Assembly (NCBI GenBank): GCA_039815145.1
Contig: JBCBZW010000046.1
Coordinates: 1 to 34,831, forward strand
DNA from: Pseudomonadota bacterium
GTDB taxonomy: Bacteria; Pseudomonadota; Gammaproteobacteria; Steroidobacterales; JBCBZW01
Reading direction: 5' to 3'
Length of the DNA stretch: 34,831 bases
The notes beneath the pieces are model-generated. The model saw only the letters and a program-made list of their open reading frames with translations. It searched no databases and was not told where the DNA came from. The position numbers and the translations under genes were made by a program. Positions 1 to 7,874 of the stretch are shown here, piece by piece. Numbering within the stretch: position 1 is the stretch's first letter; each line of letters begins with the position of its first letter.

Positions 1-619
1 CGCCGTCCGGCGTCATGGCGAGATCGGAGCAGCTCGTGGCCCCGTCGAGGTGGAGCACGTTCTCCCAGGTCTCACCGCCGTCGCGGGTGCGGAACACGCC
101 GCGGTCGCCGCCCGGCGCCCAGAGATGCCCCAGGGCGCAGACGTACGCGGTGTTGCCGTCCGTGGGATGCACCAGCAGCTCCGCGATGTGATCGCTGTTG
201 GGGAGGCCCACGTGCTTCCACTTCTTGCCGCCGTCCGTGGACTTGTACACGCCATCGCCCGGTGCCACGGTATTGCGCACCCAGCTCTCGCCGGTGCCGA
301 CCCAGACCGTCTCCGGGTTACTCGGGTCCACGCGCACGGCGCCGATCGCCTGCACGTGATCGTCGAACACCGGCTGGTAGACGATGCCGCCATCGTCGGA
401 CTTCCAGACACCGCCACTGGCGGTACCTACGTAGAGCGTTAGCGGCTCGCCCTCGCGGACCACGCCGTCGATGGCGGCGACGCGGCCGCTCATCACAGCG
501 GGGCCGAGGCTGCGCGCGCGCAGGCCGCCGAAGGTGGAGGAATTGACGTCGATGGCACCGTAGGCCGCCGTCGTCGTGGCGAGCGCGATCGCCGCCAGCA
601 CAGGCGTCGTTCGAATCAT
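1..619 (-). CDS. BNR/sortilin-type beta-propeller exported protein (5' part only)
   Basis: The gene reads leftward and runs off the window edge, so only the first 206 codons are present. The start ATG at 619-617 is preceded by GGGAG at good spacing. The product begins with a short signal peptide (about residues 1-21, ending TTAAYGA). Repeated Asp-box-like units follow: GGVWKSDDGG, GDGVYKSTDGGKKW and RGVFRTRDGGETW. These are typical of the sortilin/VPS10 N-terminal and WD40/YVTN/BNR-like propeller proteins (often called 'glycosyl hydrolase, BNR repeat'), which usually exceed 900 residues. Known members are secreted or periplasmic; substrates are mostly unknown and true glycosidase activity is not implied. 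The LolA-like gene lies 95 bp upstream on the same strand, so the two could be co-transcribed, although hairpins lie between them. The family is clear; the function is not. Confidence 0.85.
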   Translation of the reverse strand, partial: MIRTTPVLAAIALATTTAAYGAIDVNSSTFGGLRARSLGPAVMSGRVAAIDGVVREGEPLTLYVGTASGGVWKSDDGGIVYQPVFDDHVQAIGAVRVDPSNPETVWVGTGESWVRNTVAPGDGVYKSTDGGKKWKHVGLPNSDHIAELLVHPTDGNTAYVCALGHLWAPGGDRGVFRTRDGGETWENVLHLDGATSCSDLAMTPDG

Positions 620-680
620 GTTGGGTCTCCCAGGATGTCTAGGCACCGGCCGCGCCGGTGTGCGCGCGGCCGATGAGCAC

Positions 681-704
681 GCGCCGGGCGAGGCCGCCCG
701 GCGC
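681..704 (-). terminator. GC-rich hairpin between the LolA-like and BNR genes
   Basis: A perfect 10-bp inverted repeat (681-690 and 695-704) with a 4-nt loop lies 10 bp past the stop of the LolA-like gene. A second 7-bp hairpin is at 644-660. Neither is followed by a T-run, so they may attenuate or protect the transcript rather than terminate it fully. Confidence 0.4.
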
Positions 705-714
705 GCTGGGCGCT

Positions 715-1461
715 TTACTCGGCGCTTGCGGTGGCCTCGGGCATCTTGAAGCGATCGGCCGAGATGTCGTCGACGTTGAAGGTCGCCGCCTCGATGCTGA
801 TCACCTGCTGCGCCGGCGCTGAGCCCTCGCCCATGCTGGTGCTCATCGAATGGGCGATGACCAGATCGCCGACCGGCTTGTAGTCGCCGATCGACTGCGT
901 GAAGGCCATCTCGTTGCCCTGGATGTCACGCGTGCCCTTGGAGAGGAAGGGCAGGCAGTAGTCCGTGTCGAGGTAGAGGGTCGACTCATCCTCGGTCTCC
1001 GCGCGCACCACCTTCAACACGTAGGCTTCCGTGCCCTCGATCTCCTCGGTGCCGACGAGCTCCACCTTGTGGCCCTTCTTCTGCCAGTCCACGAGGGGGC
1101 CTTCCCACTCAGCCATTTCCTTGACCGACTTGAGCTGGTCTTCGGCCATCTCCTCGGCCTCGGTCTTGCCGAGGAACGGCATGATGGCCCAGCCGGTCTC
1201 CCCGTCGTAGGCCTGCACGGCGGTCATGCCCTGGATCTCGAACTCCATGCGCACCTTGTCCGGCGGCAGGAACTCGATCGTGAAGGGCGCCTGCATCGGG
1301 CCCATGGTCATGGTCCCGGTCATGCGGGCCGACTGCACCGAGCGAATGCTGTCCAGTCCACCCATCGTCTCGAAGTTGCAGGACAGCACCTCGTCGAGAT
1401 CGGCGGCGTTGGCGGTGCCCGCCAGGGCAAGCGCGGTGGATACGATCAGCAGTTGTTTCAT
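715..1461 (-). CDS. LolA-like outer-membrane-lipoprotein-sorting family protein
   Basis: A 248-residue exported protein. The signal peptide spans about residues 1-19 (MKQLLIVSTALALAGTANA, cleavage before ADLDE). AAGGA lies 6 nt before the start ATG. The mature part shows a LolA/LolB-like pattern: an early NFETMGGLDSIRSVQSARMTG stretch in which an averaged substrate property is 'measured', PPDKVRMEFEIQG, YDGETGW, and late beta-strands with YLDTDYCLPF and a 'VGDLVIAHS' segment. In this broad family, proteins of about 240-260 residues with this pattern are periplasmic lipoprotein-carrier-like folds of unknown cargo; they are not the housekeeping LolA. It stands alone apart from the downstream propeller gene. 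Family assignment is by pattern only. A specific ligand cannot be inferred. Confidence 0.6.
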   Translation of the reverse strand: MKQLLIVSTALALAGTANAADLDEVLSCNFETMGGLDSIRSVQSARMTGTMTMGPMQAPFTIEFLPPDKVRMEFEIQGMTAVQAYDGETGWAIMPFLGKTEAEEMAEDQLKSVKEMAEWEGPLVDWQKKGHKVELVGTEEIEGTEAYVLKVVRAETEDESTLYLDTDYCLPFLSKGTRDIQGNEMAFTQSIGDYKPVGDLVIAHSMSTSMGEGSAPAQQVISIEAATFNVDDISADRFKMPEATASAE

Positions 1462-1797
1462 CGTCGTTCCTTAGGTGTTGGCGAATCGCGGCACAGGCCG
1501 TCGCGTCGAGGTGCGCGGGTGGACCTTGTGTCGACGGCCGCTGTTCGCACACTTGTGGTGAAAGGAAAGTCCCCGTTGCCGTAGTTGCCCCTTCGCGCCA
1601 TTCGGTCGCACCGCAGGCGCGAGGGCTGGCTCCGAACGCGGCCCTCGCCAGCATCTGCCGATTCTGGTGCAGGGCAGGTGGGTAGTCGCTGGGGACGATG
1701 GATCATTACACCTGCAACAGCGATTCGCCGCAGTAGAGCGACTCGGGCGCGCGGCAATGGCGTACTATTGTCAGGTGTTCCAGGAACTTATCGCCAC
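1462..1797. other. Divergent intergenic region
   Basis: This 336-bp stretch separates the leftward LolA-like gene from the rightward DUF6702 gene. The rightward reading frame stays open from 1585, but the residues it encodes before 1798 are Arg-rich and would bury the signal peptide, so I do not count it as coding. AGGA at 1782-1785 lies 12 nt before the GTG start at 1798. I see no strong promoter match. Confidence 0.5.
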
Positions 1798-2325
1798 GTG
1801 ACTCGAAGAGCCGGAACGTGGGCAGTGCTACTGCTCGCCGTCGCCCTTACGTATCCCCTCGGGGCCGCGGCGCATCCGCTGCGCCTGTCCCTCTGCCAGG
1901 TCGAGTACTCCTCCGACGAGCAACTCCTCACCATCAGCCTGCGCCTCTTCGTCATGGACGTGAACGAGGCCATCGTCTTCGATCCCAACAGCACCGCCCT
2001 CTCCCTCGGCCTGCCCGACGAAGCCCCCAACGCTGAGAAGCTCCTGCTCTCCTACCTGAACAGCTTCTTCCGCGTGGATGCCAACGGAGCAACGGTGCCG
2101 CTGAAGATTGAGAGCAAGCGCTTGAAGGGCGAAGGCGACAACACGGCCCTCGCCCTGCTCTTCGAACATCGCCTGGCGCCGCCCCTGCGCTCGCTGGCAA
2201 TTCGCAACGCCGTCTTCACGGACCTGTTCTCCGACCAGAACAACATCGTCTACGTGCACGTGGATGATGACTCGAAGAGCCTGATGCTGAGCAAGAAGAC
2301 CCCAGAACACGAGCTGCACTTCTGA
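1798..2325 (+). CDS. DUF6702 family periplasmic protein
   Basis: A 175-residue protein if the GTG at 1798 is the start. I chose it because it places a clean signal peptide (TRR, then a Leu/Ala-rich core, LGAAA) at the N-terminus, while the longer open frame from 1585 is basic junk. Predicted cleavage after AAA leaves a mature protein beginning His-Pro-Leu, as in other DUF6702 proteins, followed by the family's SLCQVEYSSDEQLLTISLRLF strand and MDVNEAI. DUF6702 has no assigned biochemical role. The stop is 1 nt before the HupE/UreJ_2 gene, so the two are translationally linked, a pairing I associate with this family. An N-terminal His exposed by signal cleavage could bind metal, but that is inference. 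The start is less certain than the family. Confidence 0.7.
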   Translation: MTRRAGTWAVLLLAVALTYPLGAAAHPLRLSLCQVEYSSDEQLLTISLRLFVMDVNEAIVFDPNSTALSLGLPDEAPNAEKLLLSYLNSFFRVDANGATVPLKIESKRLKGEGDNTALALLFEHRLAPPLRSLAIRNAVFTDLFSDQNNIVYVHVDDDSKSLMLSKKTPEHELHF

Positions 2326-2326
2326 G

Positions 2327-2911
2327 ATGCACTCGTTCCCCTTCTACCTGCAGGTGGGCTTCAAGCACATCGCCGACCTCGCGGCCTACGACCACCTGCT
2401 TTTCCTGGTCGCCCTGTGCGCCATCTACCGCATCGAGCAATGGCGCAGCATCGCCATCCTCGTCACGGCCTTCACGATCGGCCACAGCATCACCCTGGCC
2501 TTGGCCGCCATCGACGTCGTGCGCATTCCCACGAACCTGATCGAGTTCCTCATCCCTACGACCATTCTCATCACCGCCCTGCACAACGTGGTGCGGGCAC
2601 CGAGTGAGTCCGTCAGGGTAAACATGGGCCCGAACTACGCCATGGCCCTCTTCTTCGGCCTGATCCACGGCATGGGCTTCTCGAACTATTTCCGAGCGTT
2701 GCTCATGGACGAGTCCTCGATCCTGGTGCCTCTGGTGGGCTTCAATGTCGGCATCGAGCTCGGACAGCTGATGATCGTTGCGGTAATCATCGGCCTTGCC
2801 TACCTGTGCCTGAACATCCTCAAGTTCAAGCACCGGGACTGGAACGTCTTCATCTCCGGGGGCGCGGCGGCTTTATCGCTGCAGATGATGGTCGAGAACA
2901 AGTTCTGGTAG
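2327..2911 (+). CDS. HupE/UreJ_2 family membrane protein
   Basis: A 194-residue polytopic inner-membrane protein with about six hydrophobic segments. It carries the family signature: FKHIADLAAYDHLLFL (H14, D22, H23), the T-x-x-H-S-x-T-L motif (TIGHSITLAL, H53), FGLIHGMGF, and a helix with FNVGIELGQ. HupE and UreJ relatives are nickel or cobalt permeases linked to hydrogenase and urease. The UreJ_2 branch sits beside DUF6702 genes and its substrate is unproven. No hydrogenase or urease gene is in the window, so a nickel role is not supported by context. The ATG follows the DUF6702 stop by one base. Conserved His/Asp residues in membrane helices suggest metal-ion handling. Confidence 0.8.
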   Translation: MHSFPFYLQVGFKHIADLAAYDHLLFLVALCAIYRIEQWRSIAILVTAFTIGHSITLALAAIDVVRIPTNLIEFLIPTTILITALHNVVRAPSESVRVNMGPNYAMALFFGLIHGMGFSNYFRALLMDESSILVPLVGFNVGIELGQLMIVAVIIGLAYLCLNILKFKHRDWNVFISGGAAALSLQMMVENKFW

Positions 2912-2996
2912 GGACCCGATCGCTCACCATTGGTGAAAGCCTGACGTCTGCGCCTATCATTGGGCGCCAACCCTCACTGAGGCTCGGGGGATCCTC

Positions 2997-4172
2997 ATGG
3001 AGCAGACGATTCGCTACGTGCGCACGGCGAGCGGCATCCGCCTCGCCTGCGCCACCTCAGGCGACGGTCCGCCGATCGTCAAAGCGGCCAATTGGCTCAA
3101 CCACCTGGAGTACGACTGGGAGAGCCCGGTGTGGCGCCATTGGCTACACCTGTTCTCCGCCGAACGCACGCTGGTGCGCTACGACGAGCGCGGCTGCGGC
3201 CTGTCCCAGCGCGACATCGACGGGCTCAGCTTCGAGGACTGCATCGAAGACCTCGAGACCGTAGTCGACGCCCTCGAGCTGGAGCGCTTCCCCCTCATCG
3301 GTATCTCCCAGGGTGGCGCCTTCGCCGTCGAGTACGCTGCCCGCCATCCGCAGCGCGTCAGTCACCTGATCCTCGCTGGCGCCTTCGCCCAGGGACGCCA
3401 GCGGCGAGACCAGGCGGCCAAGAGCCAGCAGCGCGCCATGATGGAGCTGATTCGCTACGGGTGGGCGCAGGATACGCCCGCCTTCCGGCAAGCCTTCGCG
3501 TCTATCTACCTGCCAGACGGCAGCGGCGAACAACTTCATTGGTTTGCAGAGCTCCAACGCCGCTCCGCCACCCCGGAGATGGCGGTGTCCGTTATGGAGA
3601 TGACCGGCACGATCGATGTGGCGGACCGGCTGGCGTCGTTGGAGGTGCCGACCTTGGTGGTGCACGCCAACGAAGATGCCGCCGTCCCTCAAACGCAGGG
3701 GGTGCTGCTTGCCAGCGAGATTCCCGGTGCCCAGTACCTGCCGCTGGAGAGTCGCAACCACCTCCTGCTGGAGAGCGAGGCGGCTTGGCCGCGGTTCTGT
3801 GATGTCGTGAGCGGCTTCCTCGGACTGCAGGGCGCAACGAAGTCCGCGGGCACGACGGTCCGATCTCAGACCTACTACGTCGGCGACTATCAGATCGATA
3901 CGGCGCGCCGTGAGGTGCGTCGCCAAGGTGAGCTGATCGGGTTAGAGCCCAAGGCGTACCAGCTGCTGACCTATCTGATCGAGCATCGCGATCGTGCCGT
4001 CGGCAAGGACGAGCTACAGGACGTGCTGTGGCCCAAGAGCATCGTCACGGAGTCTTCCCTCAGCCGCGTCATCATGAAGGCGCGCCGAGCGATCGGCGAT
4101 GACGATGCGCAGGACCCGATGATCCGCACGGTGCGCGGCCACGGCTACCGATTCGTGGCGCCCGTGGGGTGA
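2997..4172 (+). CDS. Alpha/beta-hydrolase fused to C-terminal OmpR-type winged helix
   Basis: A 391-residue two-domain protein. Residues about 5-276 form an alpha/beta-hydrolase: the nucleophile elbow is GISQGG (Ser104), the acid is Asp227 in NEDAAVP, and the base is His255 in SRNHLLL; all three are intact. Residues about 294-388 form a Trans_reg_C winged helix (LEPKAYQLLTYLIEHRDR, KDELQDVLWP, the recognition helix around SSLSRVIMKARRAI, and the terminal VRGHGYRF wing). There is no signal peptide or membrane segment, so it should be cytoplasmic. The usual order in such regulators is DNA-binding domain first; here it is last. It could be a regulator that senses or hydrolyses its own ester or lactone ligand. 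It is a lone gene, convergent with argE, with 85 bp upstream of its start. The domains are confident; the role is inferred. Confidence 0.85.
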   Translation: MEQTIRYVRTASGIRLACATSGDGPPIVKAANWLNHLEYDWESPVWRHWLHLFSAERTLVRYDERGCGLSQRDIDGLSFEDCIEDLETVVDALELERFPLIGISQGGAFAVEYAARHPQRVSHLILAGAFAQGRQRRDQAAKSQQRAMMELIRYGWAQDTPAFRQAFASIYLPDGSGEQLHWFAELQRRSATPEMAVSVMEMTGTIDVADRLASLEVPTLVVHANEDAAVPQTQGVLLASEIPGAQYLPLESRNHLLLESEAAWPRFCDVVSGFLGLQGATKSAGTTVRSQTYYVGDYQIDTARREVRRQGELIGLEPKAYQLLTYLIEHRDRAVGKDELQDVLWPKSIVTESSLSRVIMKARRAIGDDDAQDPMIRTVRGHGYRFVAPVG

Positions 4173-4203
4173 TACTCAGTGAGCGGCGACGCTGCCGACG
4201 ACC

Positions 4204-5370
4204 TCAGTGTCTGCGGCAGAGGTACGCGAACACATCATCGACCATCGCCTCACATCGCTTCAGCTCGGCAGGGTCTATGAATTCATTAGGTTGGTGGGCC
4301 TGATCGATCGAGCCAGGCCCGCAAACCACGGAGCTGACCCCGGCACGCTGGAAGCTCCCCGCCTCCGTCGCAAAGGACACGGCGCCGGAGCCCCCGTCGC
4401 GCACGCCGCCGAGAGAGCGCACCCAGGTCTCCGCCTTCGCTTCGGGATCCGGCACGAGTGGCGGCACCCGTGCGATCGGCGTCGTCTCCACCGAGGCCTC
4501 CGACGCGAACTCCTTGAGGTCTGGCTCCACTTCCTCGGCGATGAAGCGCTGCATCGCGGTGATGATCTGCTCGGGGTCCTCGCCCGGTAGCCCCCGATAC
4601 TCCCAGAGGAACTCGCAATGGCTGGGCAGGATGTTCACCGCCGTACCGCCCTGGATGGTGCCCACCTGCACGGTGGTCCACGGTGGCTCGCAGCCCGAGT
4701 CCGCCGCTTCGGCACGCTTGTGTCGGCCCAGGGTGTCCAGGTGCTCGATGATGCGTGCGGCGGCGAGAATGGCACCGGCGCCACGGTGCGGTTGGCTCGA
4801 GTGCGCCGCCTGCCCCGTGACCACCGTGCGGAACACGTTGATCGACTTGTGGGCGCGCACGATCTGCATGGTCGTCGGCTCGCCGATGATCGCGTAGTCG
4901 GGGCGCGCGAACTCGGCGAGGGCGTCGTCCACCATGCGATCGATGCCTAGGCAGCCCACCTCCTCGTCGTAGGAAAGAGCCAGGTACAGCGGGCGTTGCA
5001 GCGCCGAGCGATCGAGGTGGGCCAGGCGCGAGAGGAAGACGGCGGAGAAGCCCTTCATGTCCGAGCTGCCGCGGCCGTAGAGCAGGCCGTCTTGCTCGGT
5101 GAGCGTGAAGGGGTCCGTGTGCCAGTCCTGGCCGTCCACGGGCACCACATCCGTGTGGCCGGAGAGCACCACCCCGCCGGGAGCGTCCGGACCGATGGCG
5201 GCGTAGAGATTGGCCTTATCACCCGCCTCGTTCCAAGTGCGACGGCAGCGCGCATCGAAGGCGCCGAGGTAGTCCTCCACCCAATCGATCAGCGGCAGGT
5301 TGGAGTCGCGCGAAACCGTCGGGAAGGCCACCAGGCGCGCGAGCATGTCGATGGAATCGAGTGGGGACAT
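4204..5370 (-). CDS. argE: M20 metallodeacetylase, acetylornithine deacetylase type
   Basis: A 388-residue M20 peptidase/deacetylase, the normal ArgE length. Metal and catalytic residues are visible: H72 and D74 in SGHTDVVPV, D104 in GRGSSDMKG, the catalytic E136 and metal ligand E137 in SYDEEVGC, E164 in IGEPT, and a late His in the AHQPNEF motif. The dimerisation-domain motif GGTAVNILPS is present. ArgE removes acetate from N-acetyl-L-ornithine in arginine synthesis. The gene is the third in a tight operon after a sodium symporter (4-nt gap, GGAG 7 nt upstream inside the symporter's last codons). That context raises the alternative of a catabolic N-acyl amino acid deacetylase acting on whatever the symporter imports. 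It has no signal peptide and should be cytoplasmic. Confidence 0.85.
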   Translation of the reverse strand: MSPLDSIDMLARLVAFPTVSRDSNLPLIDWVEDYLGAFDARCRRTWNEAGDKANLYAAIGPDAPGGVVLSGHTDVVPVDGQDWHTDPFTLTEQDGLLYGRGSSDMKGFSAVFLSRLAHLDRSALQRPLYLALSYDEEVGCLGIDRMVDDALAEFARPDYAIIGEPTTMQIVRAHKSINVFRTVVTGQAAHSSQPHRGAGAILAAARIIEHLDTLGRHKRAEAADSGCEPPWTTVQVGTIQGGTAVNILPSHCEFLWEYRGLPGEDPEQIITAMQRFIAEEVEPDLKEFASEASVETTPIARVPPLVPDPEAKAETWVRSLGGVRDGGSGAVSFATEAGSFQRAGVSSVVCGPGSIDQAHQPNEFIDPAELKRCEAMVDDVFAYLCRRH

Positions 5371-5374
5371 GGGG

Positions 5375-6850
5375 CTACTCCGAGGGAGGGGGTGGGTTGA
5401 CGTAAGCCTCGACGCGCTCGGCGTCCTGCGCCGGCGTCGCCAGGGAGATCAGGATAAGGACTAGGACGTTCGCGATCAGCCCGAAAATCCCTTCGTGCAA
5501 TTCGATCGGCTTGAGCTCGGGGCGGAAATAGCACAGCAGCGCCGTCGCGCTCCCCGCCAGCAGGCCAGCGATCACGCCGGGCGTGGTGGCCCGCCGCCAG
5601 AAGAGCGCGGCCACCACCGGCGGCGAGAGCTGGGCGATCACCCCATAGGAGGTGAGCAGCAGCACGACGAGGGAGGTGCCTTCGGAGATCGCGAAGCCGT
5701 AGGCCACGGCGCCCACCACCACCACGAGGATACGGATCAGCAGGCGCTGCTGATCCCCACTGAGCTTGGTGAAGGGCCCCACGCCGTCCTCCACCGCCAC
5801 CGATGCCGTGGCGTGGAGAATCGCATCGCCGGTGGACATGGACGCGGAGAGCGCGCCGGCACAGAACAACCCCACCACGATCACCGGCAAGTCCACGTTC
5901 AGGATCAGGTGGGGCAGGATGAAATCCGGGCGGTCGAGGGAATCGACGAAGAGCACGCCCGCGAAGCCAATGAGGAACACGGGCACCAAAAACAATTGAA
6001 AGGTGGGAAACCACACCACCGTACGCTGGATGATGCGCTCATCGCGCGCGGTGAAGGCCTTCATAAACAGGTGCGGCCACATGGTGATGCCGACGGCGCT
6101 GATGATGATGGCGCTGCTGTAGCCCGCCCAGCTCCAGGGCTCACCGCTGGCAGTGAGGCCCGGCAACTCGAGAAGCTCCGGCCGTGCCTGCAGAATCGCT
6201 TCGAACATCGGCCCAATCCCTCCGTAGAGCGCATACGGGAGGTAGAGCCCGAGGGACCAGGCGATCACCAGCATGAAGATGCCCTGCAGCGTGTTGGTCC
6301 AGCCCACGGCTGCTACGCCGCTCACCAACACGTAGACGAGCACGATGCCGTAGGCGATGGCGGCGCCGAGCCACAGGGGCACGTGCCCCTCTGTCACCGC
6401 TTCGATCACGATGCCGGCGCCGCGGATCTGCAGCGTGATGTAGGGAATCAGGGCGACGATGCTGATCACGGCGATCAGCAATGATAGGCCGCGGGAGCGG
6501 AAGCGCCCGGTCAGAAACTGCGCCTGGGTGACCTGCCCCAGCTGGCGGCCGATGCGCGCGATCTTCGGCCCCATCACGTACCAGGGCATCATGCCGAGCA
6601 CGCCGTAGGACAGGATGTAGAAGGCCGCCGCCCCGCGCGAGTAGGCCCAGCCCGGGCCGCCAAGGAAGGCGAAGGCGGAGAACACGGAGGCGCCGGTGAC
6701 GAAGTACATCACCAGGAAGCCGAAGTTGCGATCGCCCGCGACGAAGCCATCGACCGTGCCCGAGGTGCCACGCCCGGCGCGCAGCCCTACCCACAGGGTG
6801 AGCACGAGGTAGGCCACGATCAGGGACGAGATCACTCCCCACTGCGGCAT
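5375..6850 (-). CDS. Sodium:solute symporter (SSS family)
   Basis: A 491-residue inner-membrane protein with about 13 hydrophobic helices. SSS hallmarks include the early GFVAGDRNFGFLVMYF segment with GASVFSAFAFLGGPGWAY, the Q-x-x-T-x-x-Q-F region (GQVTQAQFLTGRFRS), and the Na+-site helix ALSASMSTGDAILHATA. SSS proteins couple Na+ influx to uptake of organic solutes such as proline, acetate or pantothenate; the substrate here cannot be read from sequence. The start codon shares its A with the stop of the upstream DUF3311 gene (TGATG), and ArgE follows after 4 nt, so the three form one transcription unit. ArgE downstream hints at an acylated amino acid or a related carboxylate as substrate. 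This is inference. Confidence 0.88.
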   Translation of the reverse strand: MPQWGVISSLIVAYLVLTLWVGLRAGRGTSGTVDGFVAGDRNFGFLVMYFVTGASVFSAFAFLGGPGWAYSRGAAAFYILSYGVLGMMPWYVMGPKIARIGRQLGQVTQAQFLTGRFRSRGLSLLIAVISIVALIPYITLQIRGAGIVIEAVTEGHVPLWLGAAIAYGIVLVYVLVSGVAAVGWTNTLQGIFMLVIAWSLGLYLPYALYGGIGPMFEAILQARPELLELPGLTASGEPWSWAGYSSAIIISAVGITMWPHLFMKAFTARDERIIQRTVVWFPTFQLFLVPVFLIGFAGVLFVDSLDRPDFILPHLILNVDLPVIVVGLFCAGALSASMSTGDAILHATASVAVEDGVGPFTKLSGDQQRLLIRILVVVVGAVAYGFAISEGTSLVVLLLTSYGVIAQLSPPVVAALFWRRATTPGVIAGLLAGSATALLCYFRPELKPIELHEGIFGLIANVLVLILISLATPAQDAERVEAYVNPPPPSE

Positions 6851-7062
6851 CAGTCGGCGTCCTCTCGCGACTCGATGTGGTCCAGGCCGAGCAGGGCCAA
6901 CCAGCCGATGAAGATCCAGGCGATCGGCCAGAGCATGGACAGGGGAAAGCCGAACACCAGGGGCTGCGCCTCACGAAAGAGGGTGATCGCGGGCCAGGTC
7001 ACGGCGAGTACGTTGAGGACGAACACACCCACGGCCAGGCGACGGACCCAAAGTCGTTTCAC
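6850..7062 (-). CDS. DUF3311 small membrane protein, symporter partner
   Basis: A 70-residue protein starting at GTG 7062-7060, with GAGGAG 5 nt upstream. The longer open frame to 7233 lacks such a site and would add a Cys/Arg-rich leader, so I reject it. It has two hydrophobic helices (about residues 9-24, and 39-57 with MLWPIAWIFIGWLALLGL) separated by a short FREAQPLVFGFP loop, the pattern of DUF3311 proteins of about 60-80 residues. Such proteins are commonly encoded just before SSS symporters and are thought to be accessory subunits, much like YhdT beside PanF. Here its TGA overlaps the symporter ATG by one base, which implies coupled translation. Confidence 0.75.
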   Translation of the reverse strand: MKRLWVRRLAVGVFVLNVLAVTWPAITLFREAQPLVFGFPLSMLWPIAWIFIGWLALLGLDHIESREDAD

Positions 7063-7265
7063 GGCAGCTCCTCGGCAAGGTCGACGCCGACAGTATGGAC
7101 CGACCCCACCGAGGAGGCCCAGAGGTACGGCGCCGGCTCCCCTGGGCCACGCTGCCTCGCAACCCGTGAACCGTGACACCTCAAGCCCCGTTCGTCGTGC
7201 GTCGATACAGAATTCACAGCCGATGATACGCACATCCGTGTGTCGGCCTAAGAGGTTCTCCCCGC

Positions 7266-7874
7266 ATGCCCTTGCAGCTTCTGTACACGAGTGCCGCCTC
7301 GGCGCCGGTCACCGAGGCGGACGCCGCCCAGATACTCGCCACCTCGATCAGCAACAACCGTGAGCGCAACATCACCGGCGCGCTCTTGCACAGCGATCAT
7401 CACTTCGCCCAGCTGCTGGAGGGAGAGTTCGCCGAGGTGAACGCGCTCATGCGTCGAATCGCGGCGGATCCTCGCCACCACCGCTTCAAGCTCCTGCACT
7501 ACGCGACCGTGCCGACGCGCGCCTGTCGCGACTGGTCGATGCAGGACATCAACCACGACCCGGCCCTAAACCGGTTCCTCTTCGAGTGCAACGAACTGCT
7601 GGGCGACGGCGAGGCAGCAGCGCAAGCGCTGGGGCGTGTCCTGGTCGAAGCGCTGGCGCGACACGGTGCCGACCTCAGGCCGACCAAAGCCCTGGACCTC
7701 GGGGCGACGCCGGAGAGTGTGCGCCAGATCTTCAGGGCGGGAGGCGCCCCATACCCGTGGCGCGGTGGGGACGGGGCCGCGAGCGTCTCGCGGCCCCTGG
7801 TCCTTACATCTGGTAGTCGAGACCCAAGAACACGAAGCGACCGCGCGGGCTCACCGGGAAGGCAGCCTGGGTGA
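7266..7874 (+). CDS. BLUF-domain blue-light photoreceptor
   Basis: A 202-residue soluble protein; residues 1-95 are a BLUF domain that binds FAD. The photocycle residues align with AppA at constant offset: Tyr7 (AppA Y21), Asn31 (N45), Gln49 in FAQLLEG (Q63), Trp90 (W104) and Met92 (M106), so it should be photoactive. Residues about 96-150 are helical, as in stand-alone short BLUF proteins that act through partner proteins. The last 45 residues or so are low-complexity, rich in Gly, Arg and Ser, and are encoded across the terminator hairpin at 7773-7797 and 71 bp of the convergent TonB receptor gene. This tail may not be functionally important. AGAGG lies about 10 nt before the ATG. It stands alone; its output partner is not in the neighbourhood. 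Confidence 0.92.
   Translation: MPLQLLYTSAASAPVTEADAAQILATSISNNRERNITGALLHSDHHFAQLLEGEFAEVNALMRRIAADPRHHRFKLLHYATVPTRACRDWSMQDINHDPALNRFLFECNELLGDGEAAAQALGRVLVEALARHGADLRPTKALDLGATPESVRQIFRAGGAPYPWRGGDGAASVSRPLVLTSGSRDPRTRSDRAGSPGRQPG
7773..7797 (-). terminator. 11-bp hairpin downstream of the TonB receptor gene
   Basis: A perfect 11-bp GC-rich stem (7773-7783 with 7787-7797) with a 3-nt loop starts 6 bp past the stop of the leftward receptor gene. It lies inside the 3' coding end of the BLUF gene. There is no T-run on either strand, so efficiency as an intrinsic terminator is uncertain. Confidence 0.55.

Noticed and set aside
1585-1797. In-frame extension of the DUF6702 gene
   Set aside because: The encoded leader is Arg-rich and would place the signal peptide 70 residues inside the protein.
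5495-6484. A 329-codon plus-strand frame
   Set aside because: It is antisense to the SSS symporter; the product is His/Glu/Gly-rich as expected for the reverse of a membrane protein gene.
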